Part shown: positions 42,371 through 50,914 of the stretch, piece after piece | How positions within the stretch are numbered: position 1 is the stretch's first letter | Layout of the letters: the number at the start of each line of letters is the position of its first letter | Assembly (NCBI RefSeq): GCF_000710615.1 | Contig: NZ_JDTH01000013.1 | Location: forward strand, 1 to 64,000 | DNA length: 64,000 nucleotides | Direction of reading: 5' to 3' | Source of the DNA: Haladaptatus cibarius D43 | Lineage (GTDB): Archaea > Halobacteriota > Halobacteria > Halobacteriales > Haladaptataceae | Made by a program: the position numbers and the translations under genes | The notes under the pieces: model-generated | Databases searched by the model: none | What the model was told of the DNA's origin: nothing | What the model saw: only the letters and a program-made list of their open reading frames with translations

Positions 42371-44362
42371 TCAGATCGTCTGATTCGCACACATCGTCAC
42401 ATCGCCGTTGTTGTAGAGCACACTCTGGCTCGGACGACAGACATCCTCTCTCGGAATCGTTCGGCTGATCGGAACACTTGCGTTCTCGCTCTCGTTGACG
42501 AGACGGTAGTTCGGCGCACCTGTAGACTGATACGTCCGATAGACGGTGATGGGATGGTCAGTCGGCCCCCCATCTACCGAGACGTTGAACGGAGCCGCTG
42601 GATACGCCCCTGTTCTGGCGAACACCGTCTGATACGGATGGTCAGTGCGAAGCACCTGCCGCGGTAGGATGTTCGAGGAGTCCGGCGACCCGGTCATCGT
42701 CCCGATAGTCGAGACGGCGGCGACCTCCTGTTCAGTGTACGTCAACCGTGTCTGCTCCTGCTCGAAGACGGGACTGTCGAGCGTCCCGTGACCCGAAATC
42801 ACCATCACGCCCGGATAGATGAGGGCGACGACGAGCAGAGTAGCCACGGCGACGTTCCGGTTGAGGTTGTAGACGAGGTAGGCCACGCCCAGCGCGGCAA
42901 GGATAGCCATCGGCGCGTAGAGGAACGCGAACCACCGTTGCGGGATGAAGTTTCGGATACCGAACAGCGGCAGACCGAGCGTGAACCCGGTCATCACCAC
43001 GGTTGCGAACAACAGGGTGAACACGGAGTGTGAGATGCGTTTGCGCCGGAGGACGTACAGACAGCCCACGACGGTCAGGCCGAACAGCACCAAGAAGCCT
43101 ATCGTCTCGGTGTACGTCGCCACGTTGTCCATGAACGTCGGCGGCGGCAGTGCGATACCAGCGGCGCTGTCGCCCGGATTTACGAGATTCATAAATCCGA
43201 AGCTCTCTCGCATGGTTTGCCCGAGGTACAACAGGACGGTTTCGAGGAACGAATCCCCGTTGTACGGCGTGAACGACCACATGAACGTGATGAGGCCGAT
43301 GTCGAACGCCAACAGTCCCGCGAGGTTGACCGGTTCGATTTTTCGGTAGACGCCCGGCCTCCGCGCCGTCGTCTGTCGGAAGATGCCGAGTCGTAGAATG
43401 AACTGCGCGGCCAATCCCGAAAACAGCACGACGAGCATGATGAACGTCGAAACTTGGTGTGTCAGGATGATGGCGATGGAAAGGAACACGAGCAGACCGA
43501 AATCTCGCGCGTTGTATTCCAGTTCCATGATACGCATGAGAGCGTAGAGGATACCGGCGAAGAACAGCAGGCCGTGACTCGTTGGGATGATGTGGATACC
43601 CCACTCGATGACGTAGTCGCCAATCGAGTAGAGCATGGCCGCGAACACGGCCCACCGCGCCGGAACGAGCAGTTTAGTCGCCCCGTACACGAACAGAATT
43701 ATCATCGGCATTGCGATGCCGACGGAGAGATAGAGCGCGTTGCGGAGCGACACATCGTACAGCATCGCCGCCGACGCGACGAGTACGTGGTACAGCGGTG
43801 CGGCGATGTGTTTGTTCCCTTCCATCGAAGCGAGCGAACGCTCGTCGAGGATACCCTGCGACAAATCCGCCACGTGTGTCCAGATGTCGATTCCGATGTA
43901 CGTCGGCGTGGTGTACACCGCCATAAATCGGATGACGAACGCGAGGACGAGAATTTGGGTGAGCAGCAGGGCTGGCAGGAAATCCTCATCGTCGGTGAAC
44001 AGGATTTGGAGTACGATGAGCGTCCCCGCGAAGCCGGAGAGGCCGTGAAAGAGCAACGACCGCTCGCCCGAGTAGAGCGCGACGGCGACCATCGCCGCTG
44101 TCGTCACGAAGACGAAACTCGGTAGTAACTGTGCGACTGGGCGTGAAAGTGACGGGAATACATCCATCGACTCGCGGCCATTCCGAACTGCGAGAAGGTA
44201 GAGTCCACAGCCCAGTCCGAGGACGATTGGAATCGTTTGGATGTAAATCTGGGAAGCGAAAAACCGCAGTGGTAACAGCCCCAGTGCGATTATGAAGCCG
44301 ATAATCGCGGCATCCACGTCGAATCGCCGCTTTTGCAGCCAGCCAGCCACTCGTCCGAACAT
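42371..44362 (-). CDS. Large polytopic membrane protein, possible GT-C glycosyltransferase
   Basis: A 663-residue protein with about 13-14 membrane segments in residues 15-510 and an extracytoplasmic C-terminal domain (about 510-663). The first large loop carries TYIGIDIWTHVADL, an acidic motif placed as the catalytic loop is in GT-C enzymes (GT39/OST-like). Such enzymes use lipid-linked sugars on the outer face. I cannot confirm the catalytic Asp. It ends an operon with DUF354, GT2 and dehydrogenase genes. A polymerase (Wzy-like) role is an alternative. Confidence 0.7.
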   Translation of the reverse strand: MFGRVAGWLQKRRFDVDAAIIGFIIALGLLPLRFFASQIYIQTIPIVLGLGCGLYLLAVRNGRESMDVFPSLSRPVAQLLPSFVFVTTAAMVAVALYSGERSLLFHGLSGFAGTLIVLQILFTDDEDFLPALLLTQILVLAFVIRFMAVYTTPTYIGIDIWTHVADLSQGILDERSLASMEGNKHIAAPLYHVLVASAAMLYDVSLRNALYLSVGIAMPMIILFVYGATKLLVPARWAVFAAMLYSIGDYVIEWGIHIIPTSHGLLFFAGILYALMRIMELEYNARDFGLLVFLSIAIILTHQVSTFIMLVVLFSGLAAQFILRLGIFRQTTARRPGVYRKIEPVNLAGLLAFDIGLITFMWSFTPYNGDSFLETVLLYLGQTMRESFGFMNLVNPGDSAAGIALPPPTFMDNVATYTETIGFLVLFGLTVVGCLYVLRRKRISHSVFTLLFATVVMTGFTLGLPLFGIRNFIPQRWFAFLYAPMAILAALGVAYLVYNLNRNVAVATLLVVALIYPGVMVISGHGTLDSPVFEQEQTRLTYTEQEVAAVSTIGTMTGSPDSSNILPRQVLRTDHPYQTVFARTGAYPAAPFNVSVDGGPTDHPITVYRTYQSTGAPNYRLVNESENASVPISRTIPREDVCRPSQSVLYNNGDVTMCANQTI

Positions 44363-44404
44363 CTTATTGCCTCCGTCCGTCGATTCGTAGTTCCGTCATA
44401 GTAC

Positions 44405-45466
44405 TTAAACCTCTGCGCCAGATGTGTGAGTTTGGCCGTCCGTTTGCCGAGAGCGGCCTGTAACCGCACGCAAAATTACGTCGGTCGTATCGACCTTATC
44501 GTCGAGCAGACGCGCTCGATGTTCGTCCCAGTCCTCGTCACCTTCGAGGATAGAGACTGCTTTGTCGAGGGCTAATGCGTGGCGGTCGTCGTCTTGATAG
44601 TTGAACAGCAGTCCGTAGCGTTCGTCCAATTCGTTCGTGTAGCCCATCGTGAGGGTGTTGACGTAGATGGCCGGCGTGCCGAGAACTGCGCTTTCGGCCG
44701 CCATCGTCGCACCTTCGCCGATAAAGAGGTCGGCATACGCCAGCAGGTCGTGCATTCGATGGGGTTCGACCGTCGCACGATACGATTCGAGTTCCGATGG
44801 AAGCGAACGCTCCGAGGTAATGAGCACCTCGGCACCCGCGTTTTCGAGTCGTTCGACCACGTCTTGTACGTCGCCGAAACCACCTTGCCCAACGTCGTGG
44901 GACGCGCCCCACTCGATGAGTCGAAGCACGACGAATTTGTCGTCTGGGTCGAGTCCGAGGTCGGAGACGACGGTCGAGTCGGGCGTAAAGCGGTTCGGGT
45001 GGAGATACGCGAGTTCGTGGTAACCGGGGTATCGAACCTGTTTCGGCCCGATGCTTCGCGTGTAGCAGTCGGGGGTATAAACGGCATCAGCGAACGGGAA
45101 CGCGAGGTTTTGGATGAGTTTCGCGTGTTCCGTGTCGTAAAAGATGGCGCTCCGCGCGCCGACGACTTTTGCGATGTGGGCCGCCGCGACCCCGCCAATA
45201 GCGGTTATCACGTCGGGTTTCAACTGCACTGCTCGGCGGAGCAAGCGCGCCTCGTAGGTCGCCTGCACGCGCGCCAACTGTGACAGTCCGGACGCAGTGC
45301 CAGCCAACACTTCGTGTGAAATGTCGTATCGCTGAAGCAGTTCCACCGCCATCTCCTTCTCGCGGGCGAAGACGTGAACGTCGTGGCCTTCGCTCTCCAA
45401 CTCCGAAATCGCGTTCCGGAAGAAGTGGACGTGCGCCGGATGTTGAATCGTCACGAACACCCTCAT
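44405..45466 (-). CDS. DUF354 protein, GT-B-like
   Basis: A 353-residue protein starting MRVFVTIQHPAHVHFFRN, the DUF354 signature. Later VITAIGGVAAAHIAKVVG and DLFIGEGATMAAESAVLGTPAIYVN resemble the nucleotide-sugar-binding half of GT-B enzymes (UDP-GlcNAc 2-epimerase / MurG type). The family is uncharacterised. It could be a glycosyltransferase or a nucleotide-sugar epimerase. Its ATG overlaps the stop of the upstream GT2 by four bases. Confidence 0.85.
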   Translation of the reverse strand: MRVFVTIQHPAHVHFFRNAISELESEGHDVHVFAREKEMAVELLQRYDISHEVLAGTASGLSQLARVQATYEARLLRRAVQLKPDVITAIGGVAAAHIAKVVGARSAIFYDTEHAKLIQNLAFPFADAVYTPDCYTRSIGPKQVRYPGYHELAYLHPNRFTPDSTVVSDLGLDPDDKFVVLRLIEWGASHDVGQGGFGDVQDVVERLENAGAEVLITSERSLPSELESYRATVEPHRMHDLLAYADLFIGEGATMAAESAVLGTPAIYVNTLTMGYTNELDERYGLLFNYQDDDRHALALDKAVSILEGDEDWDEHRARLLDDKVDTTDVILRAVTGRSRQTDGQTHTSGAEV

Positions 45467-46419
45467 CGGTTCTCCCTCCTGTCGAGGACGACTCCGGCGA
45501 CGATGCCGACCACGCCGAGCACGAGCGACGTGAGCGACTTCTGCGCGTCGTCGTTCTCCGCTCCCGTGACGGCGGAGCCGACTGCTCTGAACCCGTGAAC
45601 GACGCCAGCAAGCGCCGCGATGATACCAAGTGCGTAGGCGACTCCAAGCGGGTGGGTGCGGTAGCGCGAACCCAATCGCCAGAAGAAGTTGCCCAACAGC
45701 ATGAGCGACACCTTCGGGATGTAGTCGCCGTACTCGATGCTACTCTCTTCATCGCCGTAGGCCGCAGGCATGTCCACGTCGGCGACTCGCATTCCCGCCA
45801 CATTCAGCTTGACGAGGATGTCGTTGCAGTAGCCGTAGTACTCATACATCTCTTCGAGGTCGATTGCCTCCAGTGCCGAAATCGAGATGGCCGTGTAGCC
45901 GTTCTGCGGGTCAGTAATATCCCAGTAGCCGCTGGCGATTCGCGTCAATCCGGTCAACAACCAGTTGCCGAGCAGGCGGAACCGCGGCATCGCGCTCCGG
46001 AACTCGGAGTTCGAGAGTCGGTTTCCTTTGGTGTAGTCGGCCTCACCGGCCACGATAGGGTCTAGGAATCGCGTCATCATCGAGGGATCCATCTGACCGT
46101 CCGCGTCGATGGTGACCGTCACGTCGGTTCCATCGTCGCGCGCGGCGAGGTAGCCGGTCTTGATGGCCCCGCCAGCACCGCGGTTCTGGTTGTGCCGGAT
46201 AGCGACGACCTGTCCGTCGGTGTCGTCACTCACGCCAGCGCGCGGCGCGCGCTCGACCGCAGCGTACTCACGAATCTCGTCCCACGTACCGTCAGTCGAG
46301 GCGTCGTCTACAGCGTAGACGCGGTCTACGAAGTCGGGAAGCGAATCGAGGACATCGCCGACGAACCCTTCTTCGTTGTACGCGGGCACGACGACGCCTA
46401 TCGTGTGCCCTTCGTACAT
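45463..46419 (-). CDS. Family 2 glycosyltransferase with C-terminal membrane segments
   Basis: A 318-residue protein. IGVVVPAYNEEGFV, VDDASTDGT and VTIDADGQMDP are the GT2 motifs of dolichyl-phosphate sugar synthases and relatives. Two hydrophobic segments near the C-terminus (about 245-265 and 290-312) anchor it. It may make a polyprenyl-phosphate sugar or start a chain. The ATG at 46419 lies one base after the dehydrogenase stop, and the stop overlaps DUF354 by four bases, so this is one operon. Confidence 0.9.
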   Translation of the reverse strand: MYEGHTIGVVVPAYNEEGFVGDVLDSLPDFVDRVYAVDDASTDGTWDEIREYAAVERAPRAGVSDDTDGQVVAIRHNQNRGAGGAIKTGYLAARDDGTDVTVTIDADGQMDPSMMTRFLDPIVAGEADYTKGNRLSNSEFRSAMPRFRLLGNWLLTGLTRIASGYWDITDPQNGYTAISISALEAIDLEEMYEYYGYCNDILVKLNVAGMRVADVDMPAAYGDEESSIEYGDYIPKVSLMLLGNFFWRLGSRYRTHPLGVAYALGIIAALAGVVHGFRAVGSAVTGAENDDAQKSLTSLVLGVVGIVAGVVLDRRENR

Positions 46420-46420
46420 C

Positions 46421-47791
46421 CTACACCCTCCGGTAGGAGAATCCGGCTTCAGAAACCGCTTCCTCGTCGAATGCACCGGTTACGTCCACGAAAGCAGGCT
46501 TCTCGTTCATCCGGCCTGCAATCGCCTCCAAATCGAGGTCGTAGAACTCGTGGTGCGGCGTAGCGAGGACGATGCCGTCAAATTTCTCGAACTCCGGTTC
46601 GTCCGTGTCCTGCACCGAGATACCAAACTGGTCGCGCATTAGGTCGTTGTCCCCGTGTGGGTCGTAGCCAATCGTCTCGATGTCGTATTCGTGGAGTTGT
46701 CGGATGATTCCGTCCACTTTCGAGGTGCGAATGTCGGCCACGTCGGGCTTGTAGGTGAGTCCGAGAACGAGGACACGACTGTCTCGGAGCGTCTTGCCCG
46801 CACGATTCAGCTCCTTTATCATCATGTTGGAGACGTGTGCGGGCATCGCCTCGTTCACGTTTCGACTCTGTTCGATGAGGTGTGGCGCGTAGCCAGCCTG
46901 CTTGGAACGGTGGATGAAGAAGTACGGGTCAACTGGGATGCAGTGACCGCCGACCAGTCCGGGGCGGTAGTTGTGGAAATTCCACTTCGTGCCCGACGCT
47001 TCGAGTACTGCACGCGTGTCGATGTCCATGTCCATACCGTCGAACGCCATCGCAAGTTCGTTCACGAGGGCGATATTCAGGTCGCGCTGGACGTTTTCGA
47101 CGACTTTGCTCGCCTCCGCAACTTCCAGCGAGGCGGCCTTGTGGACACCCGCGTCGATGACCGTCTCGTAGAGGTCTGCGACGTCGTCACGAACTTCGTC
47201 GTTCATGCCACCGACGACTTTCACCACGTCGCGCAGTCCGTGTTCCGGGTCACCCGGCGTCGCGCGTTCGGGTGAGTAGCCGACGTAGAAGTCCTCGCCG
47301 CACGTCAGCCCGGAAGCGGCTTCGATTGCGGGGACAAGTACTTCGCGGGTCGCACCCGGGAAGACGGTCGATTCGAGGATGACCGTCGTTCCGGGGGACA
47401 TGTGTTCGCCCACAGTGCGTCCGGCGCTCTCGACGAAATCGAGGTTGGGTTGTTCGTTCTGGTCAACGGGCGTGGGAACCGTAATCATCACGTAGTCCGC
47501 GTTGGCGATGTCCGCCTCGTCGGTCGTGTACGTGATTTCGCTCTCGGCAATCGTGTCGTCACCGAGGTCGCCCGTCGTGTCGGTGCCACCGCGAAGGGTT
47601 TCGACTTTTCCGTCGTCGATGTCGAAACCGACGACGCTGTATCCTTCCTGGTCAAAGCCGACCGCCAGTGGAAGGCCAACGTAGCCAAGACCGACAACAC
47701 AAATCGTCGCGTCTCGACTGTCTTTCGCGTCGCTCTCCTCGGTTCCAGCATGGTCCGGCTGGCTGTCGATGTCTCCTATCGTCGAGTTCAT
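46421..47791 (-). CDS. UDP-sugar dehydrogenase (WecC/UGD-like)
   Basis: A 456-residue protein. An acidic head (1-27) precedes the NAD site VVGLGYVGLPLAVGF. YSPERATPG and the catalytic Cys284 in LVGGHCIPVDPYF identify the nucleotide-sugar dehydrogenase family that oxidises C6 to a carboxylate in two steps. GHCIPVDPYF is more like WecC (UDP-ManNAc dehydrogenase) than typical UDP-glucose dehydrogenase, but the substrate cannot be settled by eye. It is the first gene of the minus-strand operon running to 42371 and would supply uronic acids to the polymer. Confidence 0.94.
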   Translation of the reverse strand: MNSTIGDIDSQPDHAGTEESDAKDSRDATICVVGLGYVGLPLAVGFDQEGYSVVGFDIDDGKVETLRGGTDTTGDLGDDTIAESEITYTTDEADIANADYVMITVPTPVDQNEQPNLDFVESAGRTVGEHMSPGTTVILESTVFPGATREVLVPAIEAASGLTCGEDFYVGYSPERATPGDPEHGLRDVVKVVGGMNDEVRDDVADLYETVIDAGVHKAASLEVAEASKVVENVQRDLNIALVNELAMAFDGMDMDIDTRAVLEASGTKWNFHNYRPGLVGGHCIPVDPYFFIHRSKQAGYAPHLIEQSRNVNEAMPAHVSNMMIKELNRAGKTLRDSRVLVLGLTYKPDVADIRTSKVDGIIRQLHEYDIETIGYDPHGDNDLMRDQFGISVQDTDEPEFEKFDGIVLATPHHEFYDLDLEAIAGRMNEKPAFVDVTGAFDEEAVSEAGFSYRRV

Positions 47792-48284
47792 GATGATGTT
47801 CCTCCGTCGTTCGCTCTTCGACGCCGTTTTCAGGCACCGAAGCGACCGGTAGTAGGGCGTTCGGAGGTGTGGTACCCTATAGTCCGGTCGGACGCGAGCC
47901 TCACTTCAATCCATGAAACCCTGTAGGCTTTATTATACAGTGGCTAAGCCCCTCACGCCCGAAAACGCGTGTTTCGCCAATTATTTTTCGTGGTGGATAA
48001 CCACATGGTTGTCAGTACCATAGTTTGATACATCAACAATAATTAAATTCGAACAGATGACACGGAAGCAGTACAAAGAAGCGCATTCTGACCACCTCAA
48101 TAGGAATCCGATGTCCACTATAGTATGAAAATAAGTGTAGGTTAGAAATCGATAGACTGCGCGGAGATAAACTCGGTACAACGGTTCGAAAGGTAATCGA
48201 ACTGGAAAGAACGATGCGGGAAAGAGCTTGCAACGTCCGGGAGGGGGTTCCCGCTTTATTATCCGTCCCAGTAACTCACGAAAC
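47792..48284. other. Divergent intergenic region of about 490 bp with promoters
   Basis: It lies between the dehydrogenase operon (minus) and the DUF7344-like gene (plus). GCTTTATTATAC at 47938-47949 (coding-strand TATAATAAAGC) may be the operon promoter, giving a leader of about 125 nt. GCTTTATTATCC at 48253-48264 is about 26 nt before the ATG at 48285. The rest is AT-rich and non-coding. This is the right edge of the glycan locus. Confidence 0.5.
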
Positions 48285-48860
48285 ATGAGCACGACGACAC
48301 AACAGGTTGGGAACCAGTCCGAGACGCCCACGGACGAGGACGCGCACGTAGAGTTGAGCGAAGATCAGATTTATCATCTCCTTCAGAACGAACGACGCCG
48401 CAACGTCCTCCGGTATCTACACGATGCGGACGAACAGGTTTCGATGCGTGACATCGCGGAGCAGGTCGCGGCGTGGGAAAACGACATCACGGTGCAGACC
48501 CTCTCGTCCAGCGAGCGCCAACGAGTTTACATCCCTCTGTATCAGTCTCATCTCCCGAAACTCGACGAGGAAGGCGTCATTGAGTACGACCAGAGTCGCG
48601 GTACGGTTCGAAAAACCCCCCTCGCGGACAAACTGTACGATTACCTCGAACCGACCCAGCCGACCACTGACGAAGAAGTAGAAGACGACGAGGACACCCA
48701 CTGGGAGCGATATTACCTCGGTGCGTCCGGACTCGGCGCAACCGTCCTCGCTGGAACGACGCTCGGCGTCACGCCGTTTGCGCTTCTTCCACAAAGCGCG
48801 CTCGGATTTCTCATCCTCGGAATGTTCTGGTCGTTGACTGTCGGCCAGCGATTTGCGTGA
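48285..48860 (+). CDS. DUF7344-like winged-helix protein with two C-terminal membrane segments (copy D)
   Basis: A 191-residue paralogue of copies A-C. EDQIYHLLQNERRRNVLRYL, MRDIAEQVAAWEND and YQSHLPKLDEEGVIEYDQSRGTV form the winged helix. The C-terminus starts ERYYLGASGLG and has two hydrophobic segments. The ATG at 48285 is supported by the TATA box at 48253-48264. The calcium-repeat protein follows 261 nt downstream, repeating the gene order at 21767-19682. It is probably membrane-tethered, with an unknown regulatory target. Confidence 0.82.
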   Translation: MSTTTQQVGNQSETPTDEDAHVELSEDQIYHLLQNERRRNVLRYLHDADEQVSMRDIAEQVAAWENDITVQTLSSSERQRVYIPLYQSHLPKLDEEGVIEYDQSRGTVRKTPLADKLYDYLEPTQPTTDEEVEDDEDTHWERYYLGASGLGATVLAGTTLGVTPFALLPQSALGFLILGMFWSLTVGQRFA

Positions 48861-49121
48861 GTTCGAACCCTAGTGGGTCGATAAATAGTCCCGAATATCG
48901 TGTTAGTTCCCAACTAACACGTATATAAAAAGAGATTGATACAGGTTCCGTACCGGTGATTTTCATGAGTAGAAGCGTGAATGGTCGTAGATAGCTCAAA
49001 AGACCTGACTAAATCCAAAAAATATATACAATAGAAATTCAACCCCAAAGGAAAAATACTCGTTGCAGAGATACCAAACACAGGACGGTTCACACTCTGA
49101 AACCGGTACACCGACCTCGAA

Positions 49122-50552
49122 ATGAACATGACAAACAGGCCATTCGTAATATTCTATACGTGCCTACTTCTGTTCGCCACCGTAACACCCGCGGCGACAG
49201 TCGCACAGACATCGGGTAATCAATTCGTCATTCAAAGTGTCACGTACGCGGGGGCGGGCGTTGCCGAGACTGGCGAGAACAATACATATCTCTGGCAGTC
49301 AGAGCCGCACAATCTGACAGTGAACGTCTACACCGGAAATCGTTCCGGTAATTACAACGTCTGCACAGGATACCGAGCGCCAGAAAACAACACCACGGAT
49401 ACGGTCGCGTGCAAAGATGTGTCGTTCAGTTCTAATTCGACACAGCGCGTCAACTTCACGTTCGGCTCAGCTCCGAATATGAGCGGCGAGCGGATTGCGA
49501 CTGTCACTGTAGAGGACGGCGGAAACGTTGTCGCACGGGAGACGATGCCGGTATATATCATGTCGAAGTCCGGTGACGAGGACGACGACGGACTGCTAAA
49601 CGAGAGGGAAATAGAGCTCGGAACCAACGCCACGGCCTCCGATTCCGATAAGGACGGCCTCGGTGACGGCGAAGAAATAAACACGTACGAAACCAACCCG
49701 GCAAAGGCGGATACGGACGACGATGGGCTTCGAGACGCAGAGGAGATACAGCTAGGGACGGATCCGAACCGCCCCGACACTGATGCCGACGGATTGCTCG
49801 ACGGGCGAGAACGGGAAGTCGGAACGAACGCGAGCGCCGCAGATACCGACAATGACGGGCTAACTGACGTTGCGGAGCTAAACGTCAGTACCGACCCGAC
49901 GAAACCTGACACGGACGGCGATGGTCTGAGCGATGCCAAAGAACTTGAGGCGAGAACGGATCCGGCCGAAGCGGACACCGACGGCGACGGACTCGATGAC
50001 GGGGAGGAAAAAGAACTGGGGACAGACCCGCTCGCGGCGGATTCGGACGGTGATGGCCTGAACGATGGGAAAGAGGTCGAAATCGGTACAGACCCACTCG
50101 ACGGAGATACCGACGATGACGGACTCGGCGACGGGTTCGAGCATCGATTCGGAACGAATCCGAAAAGCCCTATCATCGCAGGCGGGTTGTATCTCGTCTT
50201 GCTGAGCCTACTCATCGGCGGTGCGGTGCTGTTCCAACGAAATGGGACGGAGTGGCTCTCCGGAGCACTTGACGGCGAAGAGGTAGAACCGAAGTCGGAA
50301 CAGACACAAACCAACGACGTGGTGACCGACGCCGACCGCGTCCTCTCTCTCCTGCGAGAGAACGGGGGTCGACTTCCACAGAGCGACATAATCGAAAAAA
50401 CCGGGTGGTCGAAGTCGAAAGTGAGCCGACTGCTATCGAAGATGGAAGACAAACAGCAGATCAGCAAAATCAACATCGGTCGGAAGAACATCGTCATCCT
50501 CTATGGACAGGAACCAGGGAATATGGGTTCTTCGACGGGAGAAAAACAATAA
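49122..50552 (+). CDS. Calcium-repeat membrane protein with cytoplasmic winged helix (copy 2)
   Basis: A 476-residue paralogue of 19682-20923. A signal peptide (about 9-28) is followed by an ectodomain with YLWQSEP and a Cys pair (C81, C97). Nine DxDxDG-type repeats occupy about 152-340 against four in copy 1. One membrane segment (about 352-371) leads to an acidic linker and the winged helix (about 400-465), with TGWSKSKVSRLLSKME nearly identical to copy 1. The difference in repeat number suggests different reach or calcium response. An alternative start is the ATG at 49128. Confidence 0.8.
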   Translation: MNMTNRPFVIFYTCLLLFATVTPAATVAQTSGNQFVIQSVTYAGAGVAETGENNTYLWQSEPHNLTVNVYTGNRSGNYNVCTGYRAPENNTTDTVACKDVSFSSNSTQRVNFTFGSAPNMSGERIATVTVEDGGNVVARETMPVYIMSKSGDEDDDGLLNEREIELGTNATASDSDKDGLGDGEEINTYETNPAKADTDDDGLRDAEEIQLGTDPNRPDTDADGLLDGREREVGTNASAADTDNDGLTDVAELNVSTDPTKPDTDGDGLSDAKELEARTDPAEADTDGDGLDDGEEKELGTDPLAADSDGDGLNDGKEVEIGTDPLDGDTDDDGLGDGFEHRFGTNPKSPIIAGGLYLVLLSLLIGGAVLFQRNGTEWLSGALDGEEVEPKSEQTQTNDVVTDADRVLSLLRENGGRLPQSDIIEKTGWSKSKVSRLLSKMEDKQQISKINIGRKNIVILYGQEPGNMGSSTGEKQ

Positions 50553-50722
50553 ATATCGTTTCGAGCTCTAATTTTCCTAAATTGTAGACAGTACCAAACC
50601 CCATAGCTGTTGTTTTAACTACATTAAAACTCAATGAAACAGTGCTGAGAGGTCGGGAATATGGTTTACAGCCCTGCTAAGGAACCCCCTTAATCAGTCT
50701 ATAGTAATGGGGTTAGGGTGAA

Positions 50723-50914
50723 ATGTCGAAGACAAGAGCCAGTCGTCGCCCCGGCAGTCGGGTCGGTGCGACGCGGCTACAGGACACACCCATGAACCAC
50801 CCAACTAGCAACGGACGTGCGGCGGCTCGCTCCGGAACGGCTCGCCCAATCACGAGGCAAGTCGTCCCGAAAACACATGACGAGCAGACCGCAGTTCAAA
50901 CGGAGGAGACGTAG
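50723..50914 (+). CDS. Possible 63-residue leader ORF upstream of glmS
   Basis: A basic, Arg/Thr/Ser-rich ORF whose TAG stop (50912-50914) directly precedes the glmS ATG. TATAGTAAT (about 50700-50708) is a TATA-like element about 20-25 nt before its ATG, so a transcript could begin here. The composition is unlike most haloarchaeal proteins. It could be a translated leader, a small gene, or just untranslated leader. Confidence 0.35.
   Translation: MSKTRASRRPGSRVGATRLQDTPMNHPTSNGRAAARSGTARPITRQVVPKTHDEQTAVQTEET
50902..50908 (+). promoter_or_regulatory. Shine-Dalgarno sequence before glmS
   Basis: GGAGGAG ends 6 nt before the glmS ATG at 50915 and matches the anti-Shine-Dalgarno of archaeal 16S rRNA. 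Most genes in this window lack one, so glmS is probably translated from a leadered message. Confidence 0.6.
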
